Assembly: GCF_000143535.2 (NCBI RefSeq)
Contig: NC_037314.1
Span: forward strand, 2,294,001 to 2,358,000
DNA: 64,000 nt
Source of the DNA: Botrytis cinerea B05.10
Lineage: Eukaryota > Ascomycota > Leotiomycetes > Helotiales > Sclerotiniaceae
Direction of reading: 5' to 3'
Made by a program: the position numbers and the translations under genes. This document shows, piece after piece, positions 35,546 to 47,218 of this stretch; the first letter of the stretch is position 1; the number at the start of each line of letters is the position of its first letter. The notes beneath the pieces were generated by a model. That model saw only the letters and a list, made by a program, of their open reading frames with translations, made no database searches and was not told where the DNA came from.

Positions 35546-36805
35546 TTATATCAGACCACACAAGCGGAGGTTTTCTTGTATGATAATGTCTAGAATAAGT
35601 TAGCAACGGTACAGGACACTAGGGAGTTATGAAGCTTACCATTGACAGCCGCCATAACGAATCTAATTTGCGTAGTGTCGGTAGCGCAAGTGAAATGGGT
35701 GTAGATTTGTTTGGTCTCGTGCTGGTTGAGACTGACGAATCTGTTCAGGATGTAGTCACATGCGAGGGCGTAATCATCTCCACCTTCATAGTCTGGGAAG
35801 TAGTTCTTCATAGGACTAACGGGAAGCTTCTCCTTGAATCTATCGATCTTGTTCAAGAACAAGATAATTGAGGTCTTGATAAACCATCTTGAATTGCAAA
35901 TCGAGTCGAAAAGTGTGAGTGCTTCTTGCATACGGTTGACAGTTTCATCTTCGAAAAGTAATTGATCGTACTCGGAGATAGCGACCAAGAAGAGGATTGT
36001 AGTGACATTCTCAAAGCAATGGATCCACTTCTTTCGCTCGGAACGTTGTCCTCCAACATCGAACATGCGGTAGGTGAGGTCTCCAATGATGAAGGTTGTT
36101 TCGGTGATACCCGTGGTCTTGACACGGGAGCGAAGGACATCTTGATCGTTTGGCATGTAATCATGCTGAGCGATTCTCTCGATGTTATCAAAGTAGCTAG
36201 ACAAAGAGTGTTAGGATCAGCTTTGTTCACAAGAAATTTCGACAGGTTTTCCGAAATGTATCCACAATCAAATACTTACTATCTCGCAGAGTCGTTCAAT
36301 TGATATTCTCTTGATCGCTTGAAACAATCTTGAACACCAGCATCCTTCCATAAAGCTGCAATAGCACTTCCGACCTCGGGTGGTAAATTATCTCCTTCAA
36401 TTTGTTGTGGCTGCATGAAGATGGTTTGAACATGGTATTCTGCTCTTTGATCATCGAGAGGTAATTCCAGGGATTCCATGGCTTCGAGGATAACGCGCAT
36501 TGATTGGACTGTGTTGCTGAAAATAATTTCCTTGAACGATTCTCGCTCGTCGCGCGAGTAACCTCCCTCGTGGATAAGCTTCATCTGTTTCAAGATAGTA
36601 GACTTTCCGGATTCACCAGCTCCTACGAAAGTGTTAGACTACCTAATTGATGATAGACGAAGTGTGATGGAAGACAATGTTACTTACCAAGAAGAAGCAT
36701 CTTGATTTCATTTCGCTGCAGCATCTTGTCCCTCTTCAGTTGGTTCTCAATCTCCTCGTTCCTCGCCTTTCCCTCCTTCTCCTCAGTGCTCATACCGCAA
36801 CCCAT
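35546..36805 (-). CDS. bcg1: Heterotrimeric G-protein alpha subunit, group I
   Basis: Four exons on the reverse strand, 36688-36805, 36280-36622, 35640-36196 and 35546-35589, give 353 aa, the standard length. The N-terminus MGCGMS carries the myristoylation Gly2 and palmitoylation Cys3. The G1 loop GAGESGKS is at residues 40-47, the switch I arginine is R178 (LRSRVKTTGI), switch II is DVGGQRSE with Q204, and NKID and TCATDT form G4 and G5. The C-terminus CGLI has the Cys350 of the Gi-like class. This is the group I fungal subunit (GNA-1 in Neurospora, BCG1 in Botrytis), which couples seven-helix receptors to cAMP signalling and, in Botrytis, is needed for colony form, protease secretion and virulence. 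The tiny last exon (44 bp) encodes the receptor-contact tail DIIIQENLRLCGLI. All key residues are intact. Confidence 0.97.
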
Positions 36806-36906
36806 CTTGATAGATTATTGTGGTATTTAATTATTAAAAGTCGTTAAAAAGGGTCGTAAGGGGAGTGTAAATTCGTCGCAGAACCGGCCGCAAGATAGAG
36901 TGCGGT

Positions 36907-37317
36907 CTGTGAAAGGAAAATGATTAGTGGAAATCAGACAATGAACAAACTGCGGCTGAATAATTGAAATGTTGCTGATGGTAAGCAAAGGCGACAATCA
37001 GCAACGAGTGGTGCTGGATTGAAGTTGAATTGAACTCGGTCGGGTTGGTGAATAGGGGAGGGGGGACTCAGATGCAATGCAAGATGCAATGCTTCTTTCC
37101 GAGATTGAAAGAGTTGGTCGTCGAAATGGTGTAAAAGAGTTCGAGTCGTAAATGATTTCCCAGATGTCTGTGTATGTGTGTGTGTGTGTCGCAGTCGGTC
37201 GGTCTTCCCGACAAGACCATTTGTGTAGTGAGTGTGAATGGATGCCAATTTGGGTTGACACTATTTATTCTCTTTCGATTGCGATGGAAACAAAGAAAGT
37301 CCGGCTGATGTACTTAC
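36907..37317 (-). other. Possible 5'-UTR intron of bcg1
   Basis: On the reverse strand a strong GTAAGT donor at 37317 is followed 411 bp later by a CTAAT branch-like motif and a CCTTTCACAG acceptor ending at 36907, about 100 bp before the bcg1 ATG. Between them lie no long frames. The intron is inferred from the splice sites only. Confidence 0.4.
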
Positions 37318-38190
37318 CAGTATGAACAATACACTCTTTCAATCCTCAAACCCTAAGAAAGTACAGTCGCGGTTCGTGGTCGACCAAATGGATGGGACAG
37401 AAATCTCCTGCAGCTCGAATGGAAATGAAATGGGATGGAAAACAATTATGTGAACCAAAGTTGGTCTTTGGTCGATAGATGGGTTCGGGAGGTAGTGGTT
37501 TGTCGGAAAGGAATGAATGGGTTGGATGAATCGATGGTTGAACTGAACGAGCAAACGAACGAACGAACGAACGGAGAAAGAGTCTTTTGATTTGATTTCC
37601 CTCTTGTTCTGGGATCATCTAGCATTCTACTTGGGTAAGTTTATACTACCTAGTCCCTCGTTATAATTGCTAGTCACTAGTAGTCGGGAAAGAATAATCA
37701 ATTACAATCAAAAGAGGGAAGGGGTGAAAGGCCTACGGAGCAAATTCTCGGCTGGCTGTGCGCTAGTGTCTTTCCCAATTGGGATTCTGGGAGGGGAATG
37801 TATGAGAGTGGATAGGAATAAGTGGAGGCGGATCAGGGTTTTATCATCATTATTATTACTCGAGTGTGATTCTTTTATGAATGCGAGAGAGGAGGGGGTG
37901 GATAGGTAGCGAAGTCGTAGAGCAGGTAGGCAGATACTAGATAGCTACCTTCATACATGCTAGGGAGTCGCTCATATTACACTCCACATAAAGAAGATGA
38001 GCTCCAGATGAGTAATAAAGTGAATAAGTGTACAGCATACCCAGTTATAACATAGGTAGCATGCAGAGACCTCGAGAATTGATATAAAAAAAAACATAAT
38101 TAATGCAATTTGCCATAGCAAACGAGGCGGGTAGGTAAACGGTAGACGATGAAGTGAATATCAAGATAAGAATCTTCCTTTGTGACCTAC

Positions 38191-38245
38191 TCACTACTTA
38201 CTACTTACTACTTACTACTTACTACTTACTACTACTTACTACTTA
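38191..38245 (+). repeat. Heptamer repeat (CTTACTA)n
   Basis: The 7-bp unit cttacta is repeated about seven times with one short interruption. Confidence 0.9.
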
Positions 38246-39612
38246 CCACTTGCCACACACGATATACTCCCCCCCCCCAACGCAATAGTAGAGCTTGAAA
38301 ACTCAATTGCTCAATTGCTCAATGATCAGTGTCATGATTCATTAGAAGACTGTCCATCTCAATCAATGACGGCAATCTGCAGCTACAACAAGTGAAAGGA
38401 TTATCAACAAAAAAAGAATGAAGTTTGCTTGATGTTAATGGTTAATGAATCCGAACTAATTGACTAGTAAATGTCTTGACATAACGGGGACGTGTACTCT
38501 GCCTGGCTGCCGTTACTTAGACTGTCTGCTCCTCAATGAATAGATGGATATATCCTTCCTTGCCATGTCGATGTATTTACGATGTATAGAATAAGGAAGA
38601 GCTCCGCGGTGGATGTCTCCATACCGACGGAGGAGAGGTGAGGAGCTTATAGCTAAGCAAATATACTCCGCAGGTTGGCTATTGTTCAGCATTCGTCTAT
38701 CATCTCATGCATATGTTGATATCAATGTTACAAGTTTGCATCATCTAAATTGATACTGCAGAGCACTTCTCGAAGGTTTGAAGCAGCAAGCTTATGGTTG
38801 GAACTCTATTGTCTAGTGAAGGGAAGTTTGGTGAGCTGAAGGCTTATTAGTCAGAAGATAGGAAGATTTGCTAGAATATCGAGCTATAAGAACAGCCGTT
38901 CATAAAGTTTGTCATCTCGATCAGATGTAGAGTATACCAACATCATTACCTAGTGCTACCAGTTGGATGGATGTAGGCTTTCTTTAGTGATTCACATTCT
39001 ATAAACTGAGTGCTGCACATTAATCGAAGGCTAACACAGAGCTCGGAAGATTTTAACTGCAGTCTGCAGCAGTCTGCATGTCTGTTATTAGAATCTGACT
39101 TACTCCAGAGACTACCTACCGATGGCAAAGCAACTAGGATAAAACAATACCGTCCGCAAGGAATGAACCAGGGGTTAATTCCACCATGCAGAAGAAAACA
39201 AGGATCCATTGACGAATCAGAGAGGGAACTCCGTACTTTAAAATTAATGGAAGCATGGGAAGAAGGATGATTTGGTTATAGCGTCAATTGAGGAAGAGAA
39301 AGAAGGGAAGAAAGAAAGAAAGAGAAAGAGAAGAAGCAAAAAAAAACAAGTCAGATACGTGTAACCAATAACCAATGATAACTAATGTCTCAGGAGAACC
39401 ATCGATTCTTTTGAATCTCTTGAAGAAAAAGACTGATCGGTACCGTCTTTAGATTCTTCAACTACTCCGTATATCAAAAGCCTCGGGACTCGTTCTTGAA
39501 GAGGAAGTAGGAGGAAGTAGGAGGGAAGTCATGTTATCAAGTGATGGAACGTACCATCTAGCATCCTCAAGGGAAAAGGTCAATTAGTTCCACATTACAG
39601 ATTGCTCGTACG

Positions 39613-39681
39613 CAATACACAATACACAATACACAACACACAACACACAACACACAACACACAACACACAACACACAATAC
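39613..39681 (+). repeat. ACACAAC / ACACAAT tandem repeat
   Basis: Units of 7-8 bp, acacaat and then acacaac, recur about nine times. Confidence 0.9.
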
Positions 39682-42259
39682 ACATCACACACCACACAAT
39701 TCATTTTCATTCATTCCCGCCCCTTCTTTGCATCATCTTTCCCTCATCAGCCTTAAGGAATGGGAACTGTTCATGCGAGTATATTGGAGCACCTGAGTAC
39801 CTACATACTGGTACAAGTACGGATCCTACGTACATACATTATCTGGTAAATGTTGGGGCAGATACGAATTGCCTGCATGAGAAAGAAGGGGCTTCATAAA
39901 ACGCCACATATCCTGCTGTGAACCAATGAAACTTGATGAATTACACCAGAATGGTTTGAATAATCCTCGAATTATCCGACATGGAAAGCTTTGATGGATG
40001 GAACCGTTTGACTGCTCGTGGATTCACATCGCAATTCCAGGTCTGCCAGCGGGCCCGCGTACTTTAATTAGTACTGATAGTCACAGCAGAACTTGATGTT
40101 TTTCGTATTGCACGGAGTGTATTTCAACTGCGGAGTATCTTTCGATGGCAGCAACTACTATCCGATGATCATAATACAACTTTGGATGAAAGCATGTCAA
40201 TCCAAATGTTCCGAGGCTCTCGATTCCTGTTTTCCTGAAAGACCGTCCCGCTTCTACCGCCGCTCAAACCTTTCTTTTTGCATAAGATGGATGAAACAAT
40301 TCGAGTCCGCATTCTTCAACAACTGCCAGCCAGACCACCTAGACCAGCCATTTCCACACCCATGACACCCCACAGACTGCTCGATTGATTCAAAAATCGT
40401 TATTACATGGTGCCATGGTGGATTCAAGATTACATATGTCCTGATCTACCTACAATTAACGGGGCCTCGCTTTTCATCTTATGATTCTTATCTTACTCCG
40501 TATGTCTTGAACACTTGACGAGCCTCCAAATCCATCAGCCGAATCAATTTCACACTGCTTAGGTAAAAAGGACTTCTTGAAACTATCGTAATAATTGGAT
40601 ACTGCTTTTTCGCATCATTTCAAACAGAATGCTTGAACCTTACCGCCGTCTTCAATATCCATGTCCGCCATGCAGCAAGTGGGTCGTCGATAGCCGCCAA
40701 AAAGGGGTTAATCTGCTGGAAATTCCTTCCAATTTCCTTCCAGAAGCTTTGAAAATTCCTTGTCAGATGAATGGAATGGGTTCTCCGTGAGAATTATTAA
40801 TATTTACGTCTTGCCATCAGAAGGACTAGGATGTTTAGCATTTCATTGCGTATAGCCTTTGACTTTGCCCAGGGCAAGAAACATCTCGAGGAAGATCATC
40901 GCTAAGAGGCACGATCATGCCATGCTAGGCGTTATGTAAGCTTATTATTACTATACCTGGTGGTTTTTGTTCCATCCCCTCTTTGAGTTGTGGGCGATAT
41001 GTGAACCTAGTCGATGGCCAGATATTGGTACGCTCGATAGCCTAAACATAACCAAGAGGCGGGCAATATTAAAGTTTCCAAAGCTTACGATCACGCGCTC
41101 ATCACGAATCACAATCGAGATGTCCTTCTGCTCAAGGCTTGTCCGGCTTTTCAATCTTGGTAACTGCGACTCAGATGTCGAAATCTTTGGATTGAGAATG
41201 GGATTGGGATTGGGATTGAGGTTGTGATCCATAATCTTCGGAAATAGATCTTACAGGATTCTCGTGTTTTCTGTTTGCTGATGCTTGCGGTGGTACAAGC
41301 TGGTTCACATTCCGTATTCAAGCTGAATCAAGTTTTGTGTTTACAAGACAGCTAAGCATACTTTCTTTACTCAGCCCTGTATTAATTGGAATGCTTCTTT
41401 ATATGAAATCCTTACTCAGAAACGAAGAGTGGTGACAAACCTCAGATGGTGTAACAGGTTGTTGGAAGACTGTCCTGATTGCTTTCATTTAGTCTCCACA
41501 GTCATTCTTTCTGACCTGATGTGAATCATGCGAAGTCGCTGATGAGGGTATCGCAATCTGGTTGTCTTCTCAAACAATGTTTCCCATCTTCTTTGCTTAC
41601 CCGAAAACTCCGAATCCTGGCCCCTTATACTAACCACTCAAACCGACAACGGATAACTTTAATCGTTCTTCTTTGCAGAATACATCTCTAGGTATCATTC
41701 TCCCTTACCTAAGCAGAGTTCTTGACTACATAGTAGTCATATCTTCTTACCAAATTTGAGGTTCATGCTACCTTGAGCCATACACCAAGTGATAGAAGTT
41801 CGGGGAGGGAACTTTACCTATCTGCCTATGCATGGTGATTTTACGGAACTCGAATCAATTCTTCTATATGTTTGACTAGAGAAGTTTTATCAACTTTTGA
41901 ACACAAGGAATGCAGTCAATCAGCGTTGGCTATTGTCTGAGTGGCATGGTCTTGCTTTGAATGCTTCACATGGTACCTTATTTGACATGCAAAGCTTGTG
42001 GAATCATCAAAATTGGAAAGACCAACCCACAATCTACATATTTCCTCCAAACAATGTCTTCTTCACATACACTCCATCAAGGCAAGCATGCTAAACATCC
42101 TCAGAGCCATTTATATTTTCGTTTCTTAACCTAAGTCTGTCATCTTCTTTACCAAATTGTTTCGTTAGAGCAGATACAATATCACTTTCTGAGCCAGTTG
42201 GAACCATACCCCAAACAACACTTACTACCCAGTCATTCATAGCTACGCAAGTGCTTCAA

Positions 42260-42805
42260 ATGTCTCACGCTCAACAACAACAACGTCCGTACAATGTTCG
42301 TCGCCATAACCAAATTGTTGCATACCGCTCTCCGCCATTCTCTAAACCCGCAGCTAATGTATTAAGTCGACCGCATGCGATGCACCCCAACCTTCAAAAG
42401 TTAAGAATCGATCCTCCGGTCCTCCTGCTACTAATCCTCTGCATTGTCGCATTACTTCTCTGGCTCTCTTACGGAACCTACATGGTTGTGACATGGTATA
42501 TCCGTAGATTACGGGCTATCAAATATGGGATGGAAGACAACATGAATCAGGATATTCTTATGGCTAAGCTTGATGGAAGAACTTATTCGAGTGAAGAGAA
42601 TGGGAGTAAATTCGGTCAGGCAGTAAAATGGTCTCATCCTTCTCCAATAAAAGCGGGAGATGTCAAATTGGAACATGCTTGGACGGGAAAGATAGCGGAT
42701 TTATCCAGACATCAGAGTATATCAAGCGGGAGTGCACGTACTGTGTTGGGAGACGGCTGCAAGAGATCTCCAAGTCTTGGGGATCGAAGGAAAAGCGCCG
42801 TTTGA
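42260..42805 (+). CDS. Small single-pass membrane protein, uncharacterised
   Basis: The single-exon frame from the ATG at 42260 encodes 181 aa. The N-terminus is polar and basic (MSHAQQQQRPYNVRRHN). Residues about 53-80 form one transmembrane helix (PPVLLLLILCIVALLLWLSY), followed by a positive patch (IRRLRAIKYG), which predicts the C-terminal side to be cytosolic. The tail is Ser-rich with SRHQSISSGSAR and RSPSLGDRRKSAV, possible phosphorylation sites. I do not recognise the family. A GTG nine bases upstream extends the frame but ATG is preferred. The leader upstream contains C/T-rich sequence. Evidence for coding is the length, the clear membrane helix and the tail composition. Confidence 0.65.
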   Translation: MSHAQQQQRPYNVRRHNQIVAYRSPPFSKPAANVLSRPHAMHPNLQKLRIDPPVLLLLILCIVALLLWLSYGTYMVVTWYIRRLRAIKYGMEDNMNQDILMAKLDGRTYSSEENGSKFGQAVKWSHPSPIKAGDVKLEHAWTGKIADLSRHQSISSGSARTVLGDGCKRSPSLGDRRKSAV

Positions 42806-43420
42806 GAAAGACGAATCGAATTTGTGACCAACTATGATGGAGTTCTGACGTGGAATATACATGTTTGTACTAAATTGATGAGTGTTGCAATATGATAATT
42901 CATCAGAGGGGGGGATTGAATTAGCTACGAAGAAAAGCGAGGCGCCAGAAGTTTGACGGTCTGTAACTTAACAATTAACGCTTGTGAGCAGCTTGTTGTC
43001 CTCTAAATCGCGAGATGAAGAGAGTAAAGAACCAAATTATGCATGACCCTTTGTCTGGCTCCAAGAGATTTACATTACTAGTAATGGGATAGCTACTAAT
43101 TGAAAGCAGTACTGAAATACTGGAAAATTCAAGCACAACCTAATGAATCAAAATCACTTCGAGACACAAACTTAAACCAATCGTCAACGCTCAATTTTTA
43201 GAAAATGAATGCTTTGGATAAACAACTATAATCACGCGAGACCAATTTCACAAGCCAATTGAACATTTGTGCTACATTTCAGAGAAGTGAGCCAGCCCAG
43301 AATTATTTGAAGCACTGTCTTCACTTCATATAATCATACACACTCCAAAGTGTTCAAGCTTCCCATCCACGTCTATGTACTCCAAGACCACCCCACTCCC
43401 CCAATAGAGCCATTATCCAC
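42806..43420. other. Convergent spacer before MIC10
   Basis: This stretch of about 600 bp lies between two converging stop codons. It is A/T-rich with no frame of note and presumably holds both 3' UTRs. Confidence 0.5.
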
Positions 43421-43787
43421 TCAAGGTCTCTGTACTCTAATACCGTCCTTTCCTACCCTTCTAAATGAGGTGTTGCACTCCTCGTAAGCTCTTCCAGCAC
43501 CGAATCCAACACCGACAAATGCAGGCCATGCTCTTCGCTTGAATATCAATACTGAGGCGACAACACCAAATCCGAGTCCGACGGAGGATCGTATGAGCAT
43601 CGAGGAAAGGCAGTGGTCCCACTAGATAATTGCTGGGTTAGCAGTGTATTTCTTATATATCTAGTTCATAGGTTATGTAGCTGCGGATTCGAAATAATAT
43701 GGTATTTACCTTCTCGTTCAAAAGAGCTTCCGAAACGGGTTTGCTTGGGCGTGTGACGGCCGGTGGGGAAATGGATGTTTCTGGCAT
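43421..43787 (-). CDS. mic10: MICOS complex subunit Mic10
   Basis: Two exons on the reverse strand, 43710-43787 and 43421-43621, flank a GTAAAT...CTAG intron of 88 bp. The product is 92 aa. Exon 1 encodes MPETSISPPAVTRPSKPVSE and ends in LLNEK; exon 2 begins WDHCLSSMLIRSSVGLGFG. Two hydrophobic hairpin helices each carry a glycine motif: GLGFGVVASVLIF and VGVGFGAGRAYEEC. This glycine-rich double helix is the signature of Mic10, which oligomerises and bends the inner mitochondrial membrane at crista junctions. The short frame at 43653-43847 is only the first exon plus intron. The C-terminus RVGKDGIRVQRP is short and could be altered by a further intron. The gene diverges from ROK1 over about 300 bp. 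Confidence 0.92.
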
Positions 43788-44093
43788 GATGGCTATTGTA
43801 TCGCTATAGCAGAATATCAGTAAATGTTCCTTCTGCCAGCGGCTCAATTAACATACCGTGATGTGAGGATTGGCGTACGATTGAAGAGCTCTGAGCTGTG
43901 TTGTAAATTTATTTTGAAGTCCCGGTTCCATCCACTTTGGCATTGTTGATTGGATGGAAAAGGAAGGCGGTGGTGGGGCATCCAGTGGCAGAATTCGAAA
44001 AATAAAATGTTCATCCCGCGCGAAAATATAGCTAGCTAACTTTGCGATAGTTTGAACAGCGCTCGATATTGAAAACTTCGACAATTCGCAGCA
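43788..44093. promoter_or_regulatory. Divergent promoter MIC10 / ROK1
   Basis: 306 bp separate the two ATGs, so both genes probably share a bidirectional promoter. The palindromic tagctagcta at about 44029-44038 lies near the ROK1 side. No TATA box is obvious. Confidence 0.5.
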
Positions 44094-46253
44094 ATGGATA
44101 TTTTGAGGTTGCTTTCTAGATCGTCGAAGCAGTCGGGTCAAAATGGATCCCAAAAACTAGGAGGCGTTGCTTCGAAATTACCTTCGAGTGGAACATCTGC
44201 AAATCCTCAACTATACCACGATCCCATTCCCGAATCGAGAGGCAAGAAAAGAAAGAGAGGAGGACCATCTCAGGAGGCTGATACTACGGAGCAAAAAGAT
44301 GGGGATCTCAATTTCTTCTCATCTGAACCTGCGGCGCAGAAATCCAAGAAAATTACTTCCACAGACGATGCGCCAAAACCTGCACCTTCAAATCAATCCT
44401 CAGAGCCAGAGGCACTTCTAGATGAGGGAGAATGTCGACAGATATTAAAATCGCATCGATTGAAGGTTACTCTTCTGCCTTGCGCGAAACCGCAAAAGAA
44501 GATTAAGAAGTCGAAGAAGTCGAAGCCTGCTAAAAGTACAAAGGAGGAGATCAAGCAGTTATACCCACAGCCCTTGACGGCGTTTGAAGATTTACGAGCT
44601 ACATACAAGATATCAGGCAGACTATCAGAAAATTTGAAGGATCAAGGATACAAAATTCCCACGGAAGTTCAAATGGGAAGTTTGCCGCTACTTTTGAAGC
44701 CTTCAGTTGCATTGAGTAGCTCATCAGTAGATACCGATGAGTTGTCGAGTACCCTGGATTTATTGGCTGTTGCGCCTACTGGAAGTGGAAAGACTTTGGC
44801 ATTTTTAATACCGGTTATTAATGAGATAGTACAAAGACGTCGAACTTCTGATAAGAATCATGATTTGGAGGCTGTTATAATAGCGCCTACGAAAGAGCTC
44901 GCTAGTCAAATTGTCAACGAGGGAAAGAAGCTCAGCGTTGGAACTGGAGTTAAGATTTTGGGAATGAAGAAAGGGATGAAGATAATACCGAGTGCCAATA
45001 CCGAGGAAAAGGACCAGCCAGACGATGAGGAGGATGACGACGAATCTGTCGAGGGGACTACTTCAACTAGTCAGCCACTTACCAAGACTGATATACTGGT
45101 CACAACACCTTTGATCTTCCTTCATGCCTTATCCTTAGGATCTTCAGACAGTCATGCTCCATTGCCGACTGTTCGTACATTAGTTTTCGATGAAGCGGAT
45201 GTGCTTCTTGATCCGTTATTCAGAGAACAGACATTAGGTATCTGGAATTCATGTATCAATCCTGATCTAAGAGTCACTCTTTGGTCGGCAACAATGGGTT
45301 CAAATATTGAAACTCTCGCCTCGGCTACCATACAAGCCAGGCAAGAAAAGTTAGGCCTCGAGAAACATTCAAATCTTGTTCGTCTCGTAGTCGGACTCAA
45401 AGATTCTGCAATTCCTAATATCACACATCGTTTGATCTACGCTGCGACAGAACCTGGTAAACTTATTGCTCTTCGACAATTGCTTCGACCCACAGCAAAA
45501 ACTACAGATGGAACGGAATCTTTACGACCTCCATTCCTCGTCTTTACACAAACGATACCTAGAGCTATTGCTTTACACGCTGAACTCTTGTATGATATCC
45601 CCGCTGAAGCAGGTGGTTCTACCAGAATCGCAGTACTACATTCAGATCTTTCCGACTCGGTTAGAGATCAAGTCATGACACGATTCCGTAATGGTGAGAT
45701 CTGGATCTTGATTACCACGGACATTTTGTCCCGAGGTGTCGATTTCAAGGGCATCAATGGTGTGGTCAACTATGATGTTCCAAATTCAGGAGCAGCTTAT
45801 ATTCATCGTGTAGGACGTACTGGACGAGCTGGCCGTGATGGTGGTATGGCAGTGACCTTTTATACAAAAGAGGATATCCCATATGTTAAGAACGTCGCAA
45901 ATATCATCGCAGCATCAGAAAAACAAGCTGGAAAACCAGCAAGTGAAGCGAGTATGCAGAAATGGTTATTAGATGCATTACCAACACCTAGCAAGGAAGA
46001 AAAGAAAAAGTTGAAGAAATATGGTGTTGAAGCGAGGCGAGGGGGTTTGGGCAATGCAAAGGATGGGAAGGATGGAAAGGATAAGGGAGGGAAATCGAAA
46101 TCGAGAATGCAGATTAGTACGAAGAGTGGTTATGAGAGGAAGTTGGAAAATAACCGGAAAGGAGCTATTCAAGGAAGTAAGAGACGAAAGCAGGAAAACG
46201 TTGGAGGTGGTGGGGAGGTGGATGATGATGTGTTTGAGGGTATTGAAGATTAA
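44094..46253 (+). CDS. rok1: DEAD-box ATP-dependent RNA helicase Rok1
   Basis: A single exon of 719 codons. The N-terminus (MDILRLLSRSSKQ) and the basic tract KPQKKIKKSKKSKPAKSTK precede a Q-motif region (FEDL...KIPTEVQ). Motif I is APTGSGKT at residues 227-234, followed by APTKELASQ (Ia), VFDEADVLLD (motif II), WSATMGS (III), an RGVDFKGINGVVNYD stretch and HRVGRTGRAGRDG (VI). The C-terminal tail is basic. The order and the N-terminal start are those of Rok1/DDX52, which acts in early 18S rRNA processing in the nucleolus. An acidic insertion (EKDQPDDEEDDDESVEG) lies between Ia and Ib. No intron is needed. Confidence 0.95.
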   Translation: MDILRLLSRSSKQSGQNGSQKLGGVASKLPSSGTSANPQLYHDPIPESRGKKRKRGGPSQEADTTEQKDGDLNFFSSEPAAQKSKKITSTDDAPKPAPSNQSSEPEALLDEGECRQILKSHRLKVTLLPCAKPQKKIKKSKKSKPAKSTKEEIKQLYPQPLTAFEDLRATYKISGRLSENLKDQGYKIPTEVQMGSLPLLLKPSVALSSSSVDTDELSSTLDLLAVAPTGSGKTLAFLIPVINEIVQRRRTSDKNHDLEAVIIAPTKELASQIVNEGKKLSVGTGVKILGMKKGMKIIPSANTEEKDQPDDEEDDDESVEGTTSTSQPLTKTDILVTTPLIFLHALSLGSSDSHAPLPTVRTLVFDEADVLLDPLFREQTLGIWNSCINPDLRVTLWSATMGSNIETLASATIQARQEKLGLEKHSNLVRLVVGLKDSAIPNITHRLIYAATEPGKLIALRQLLRPTAKTTDGTESLRPPFLVFTQTIPRAIALHAELLYDIPAEAGGSTRIAVLHSDLSDSVRDQVMTRFRNGEIWILITTDILSRGVDFKGINGVVNYDVPNSGAAYIHRVGRTGRAGRDGGMAVTFYTKEDIPYVKNVANIIAASEKQAGKPASEASMQKWLLDALPTPSKEEKKKLKKYGVEARRGGLGNAKDGKDGKDKGGKSKSRMQISTKSGYERKLENNRKGAIQGSKRRKQENVGGGGEVDDDVFEGIED

Positions 46254-47218
46254 GTGGGTAGTTAATAATTGAGTTGTTCGGTGAACTTCACTATTCGAGT
46301 ACATCAGTCAATGAAATCTCCATTCTGATCCGAAATTGATTTGATGTCCAATCCTAAACCAAGCGGTTAGTATGAATCTATGAGTTTTCTTCTTCTTCTT
46401 CTCTTTTGATTTCCATAACTTTTTATTTTAATTTCATAACCTCAATCGAGAAATCTAATCTAATCATGTGATCGAGAATGAAAATGAGAAAGATATACTT
46501 CCCTTTCTCTCCGCCTCGTCTCGCTAGATAGATAGATTAATCCACTTGGAATGGAAGAAAGAATGAAAGAAATACCAACCAACCAATCCCATCCTATCTC
46601 ATCCCACCCATCAATCACTCTTTGTTATATAGATATATATATATATAAACCTCAACAACAAAGGCCCCGCTTCATCATCTCGCCTAGCTGTCTTCAAATA
46701 TTCTCCTTTCTCCTTTCGTCGCTATTCAAAGAATCTGAAAATAGATAGATTCTGCAGATCGATTTTCCAATTCATAGTTACTCGACATCTCTTTCCATAC
46801 ATCGACATCGAATCAAGAACTCTCCTTCCCCTTCTCTCCTTTGATCCTATCCTATATCCTCACCCATCAAAGAATCCAGAATTAGATTTCCCAGATTCAT
46901 TGTTTAGTTTCTGGTTGTTCGATCTCGCTTTGTGTAGAGCGACTTCGAATCGTATCGGAATCATGATGTGGATTTCTTTTGGTGAGTATATATATGAGCG
47001 AGAGGTTCTTGGGGTGTTTGTTGGGCTTTGTAATCTTTTTCATCTTCACTATCGTCGGTATTAGTAGCATTATCATTATCATTATCATTATCGAGTTCTA
47101 CATTCGTCTCTGACGAAATCAAATCATCATATCATATCATACTCCATCACCACACTCACTCCATCACCCAACACAAAACCTAATCACAACCACATCCGCA
47201 CAGCCCGCCAAACCGAAA
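46254..47218. other. Spacer and probable leader of the Cys-rich gene
   Basis: The stretch contains an (AT)n block at about 46626-46648 and a long C/T-rich segment at 46660-46920. A GTGAGT donor at 46982 and a CGCACAG acceptor ending at 47203 suggest a 222-bp intron in the leader of the next gene. No other gene is seen. Confidence 0.45.

Larger units (their letters stand above)
36806..42259. other. 5.4-kb gene desert upstream of bcg1
   Basis: No gene is supported on either strand; frames are all under 95 codons and without domains. Seen here are the bcg1 leader and promoter at the left end, GAAC repeats near 37548-37572, a heptamer repeat at 38191-38245, an ACACAAC repeat at 39613-39681, and exact TACTCCGTA motifs at 39463 and 40494. 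Base composition is like the other spacers and no transposon coding remnant is evident. Confidence 0.55.

Noticed and set aside
40093..40365. 90-codon plus-strand frame in the desert
   Set aside because: Rich in Cys, Phe and Trp without pattern; no signal peptide despite a secreted-like Cys content.
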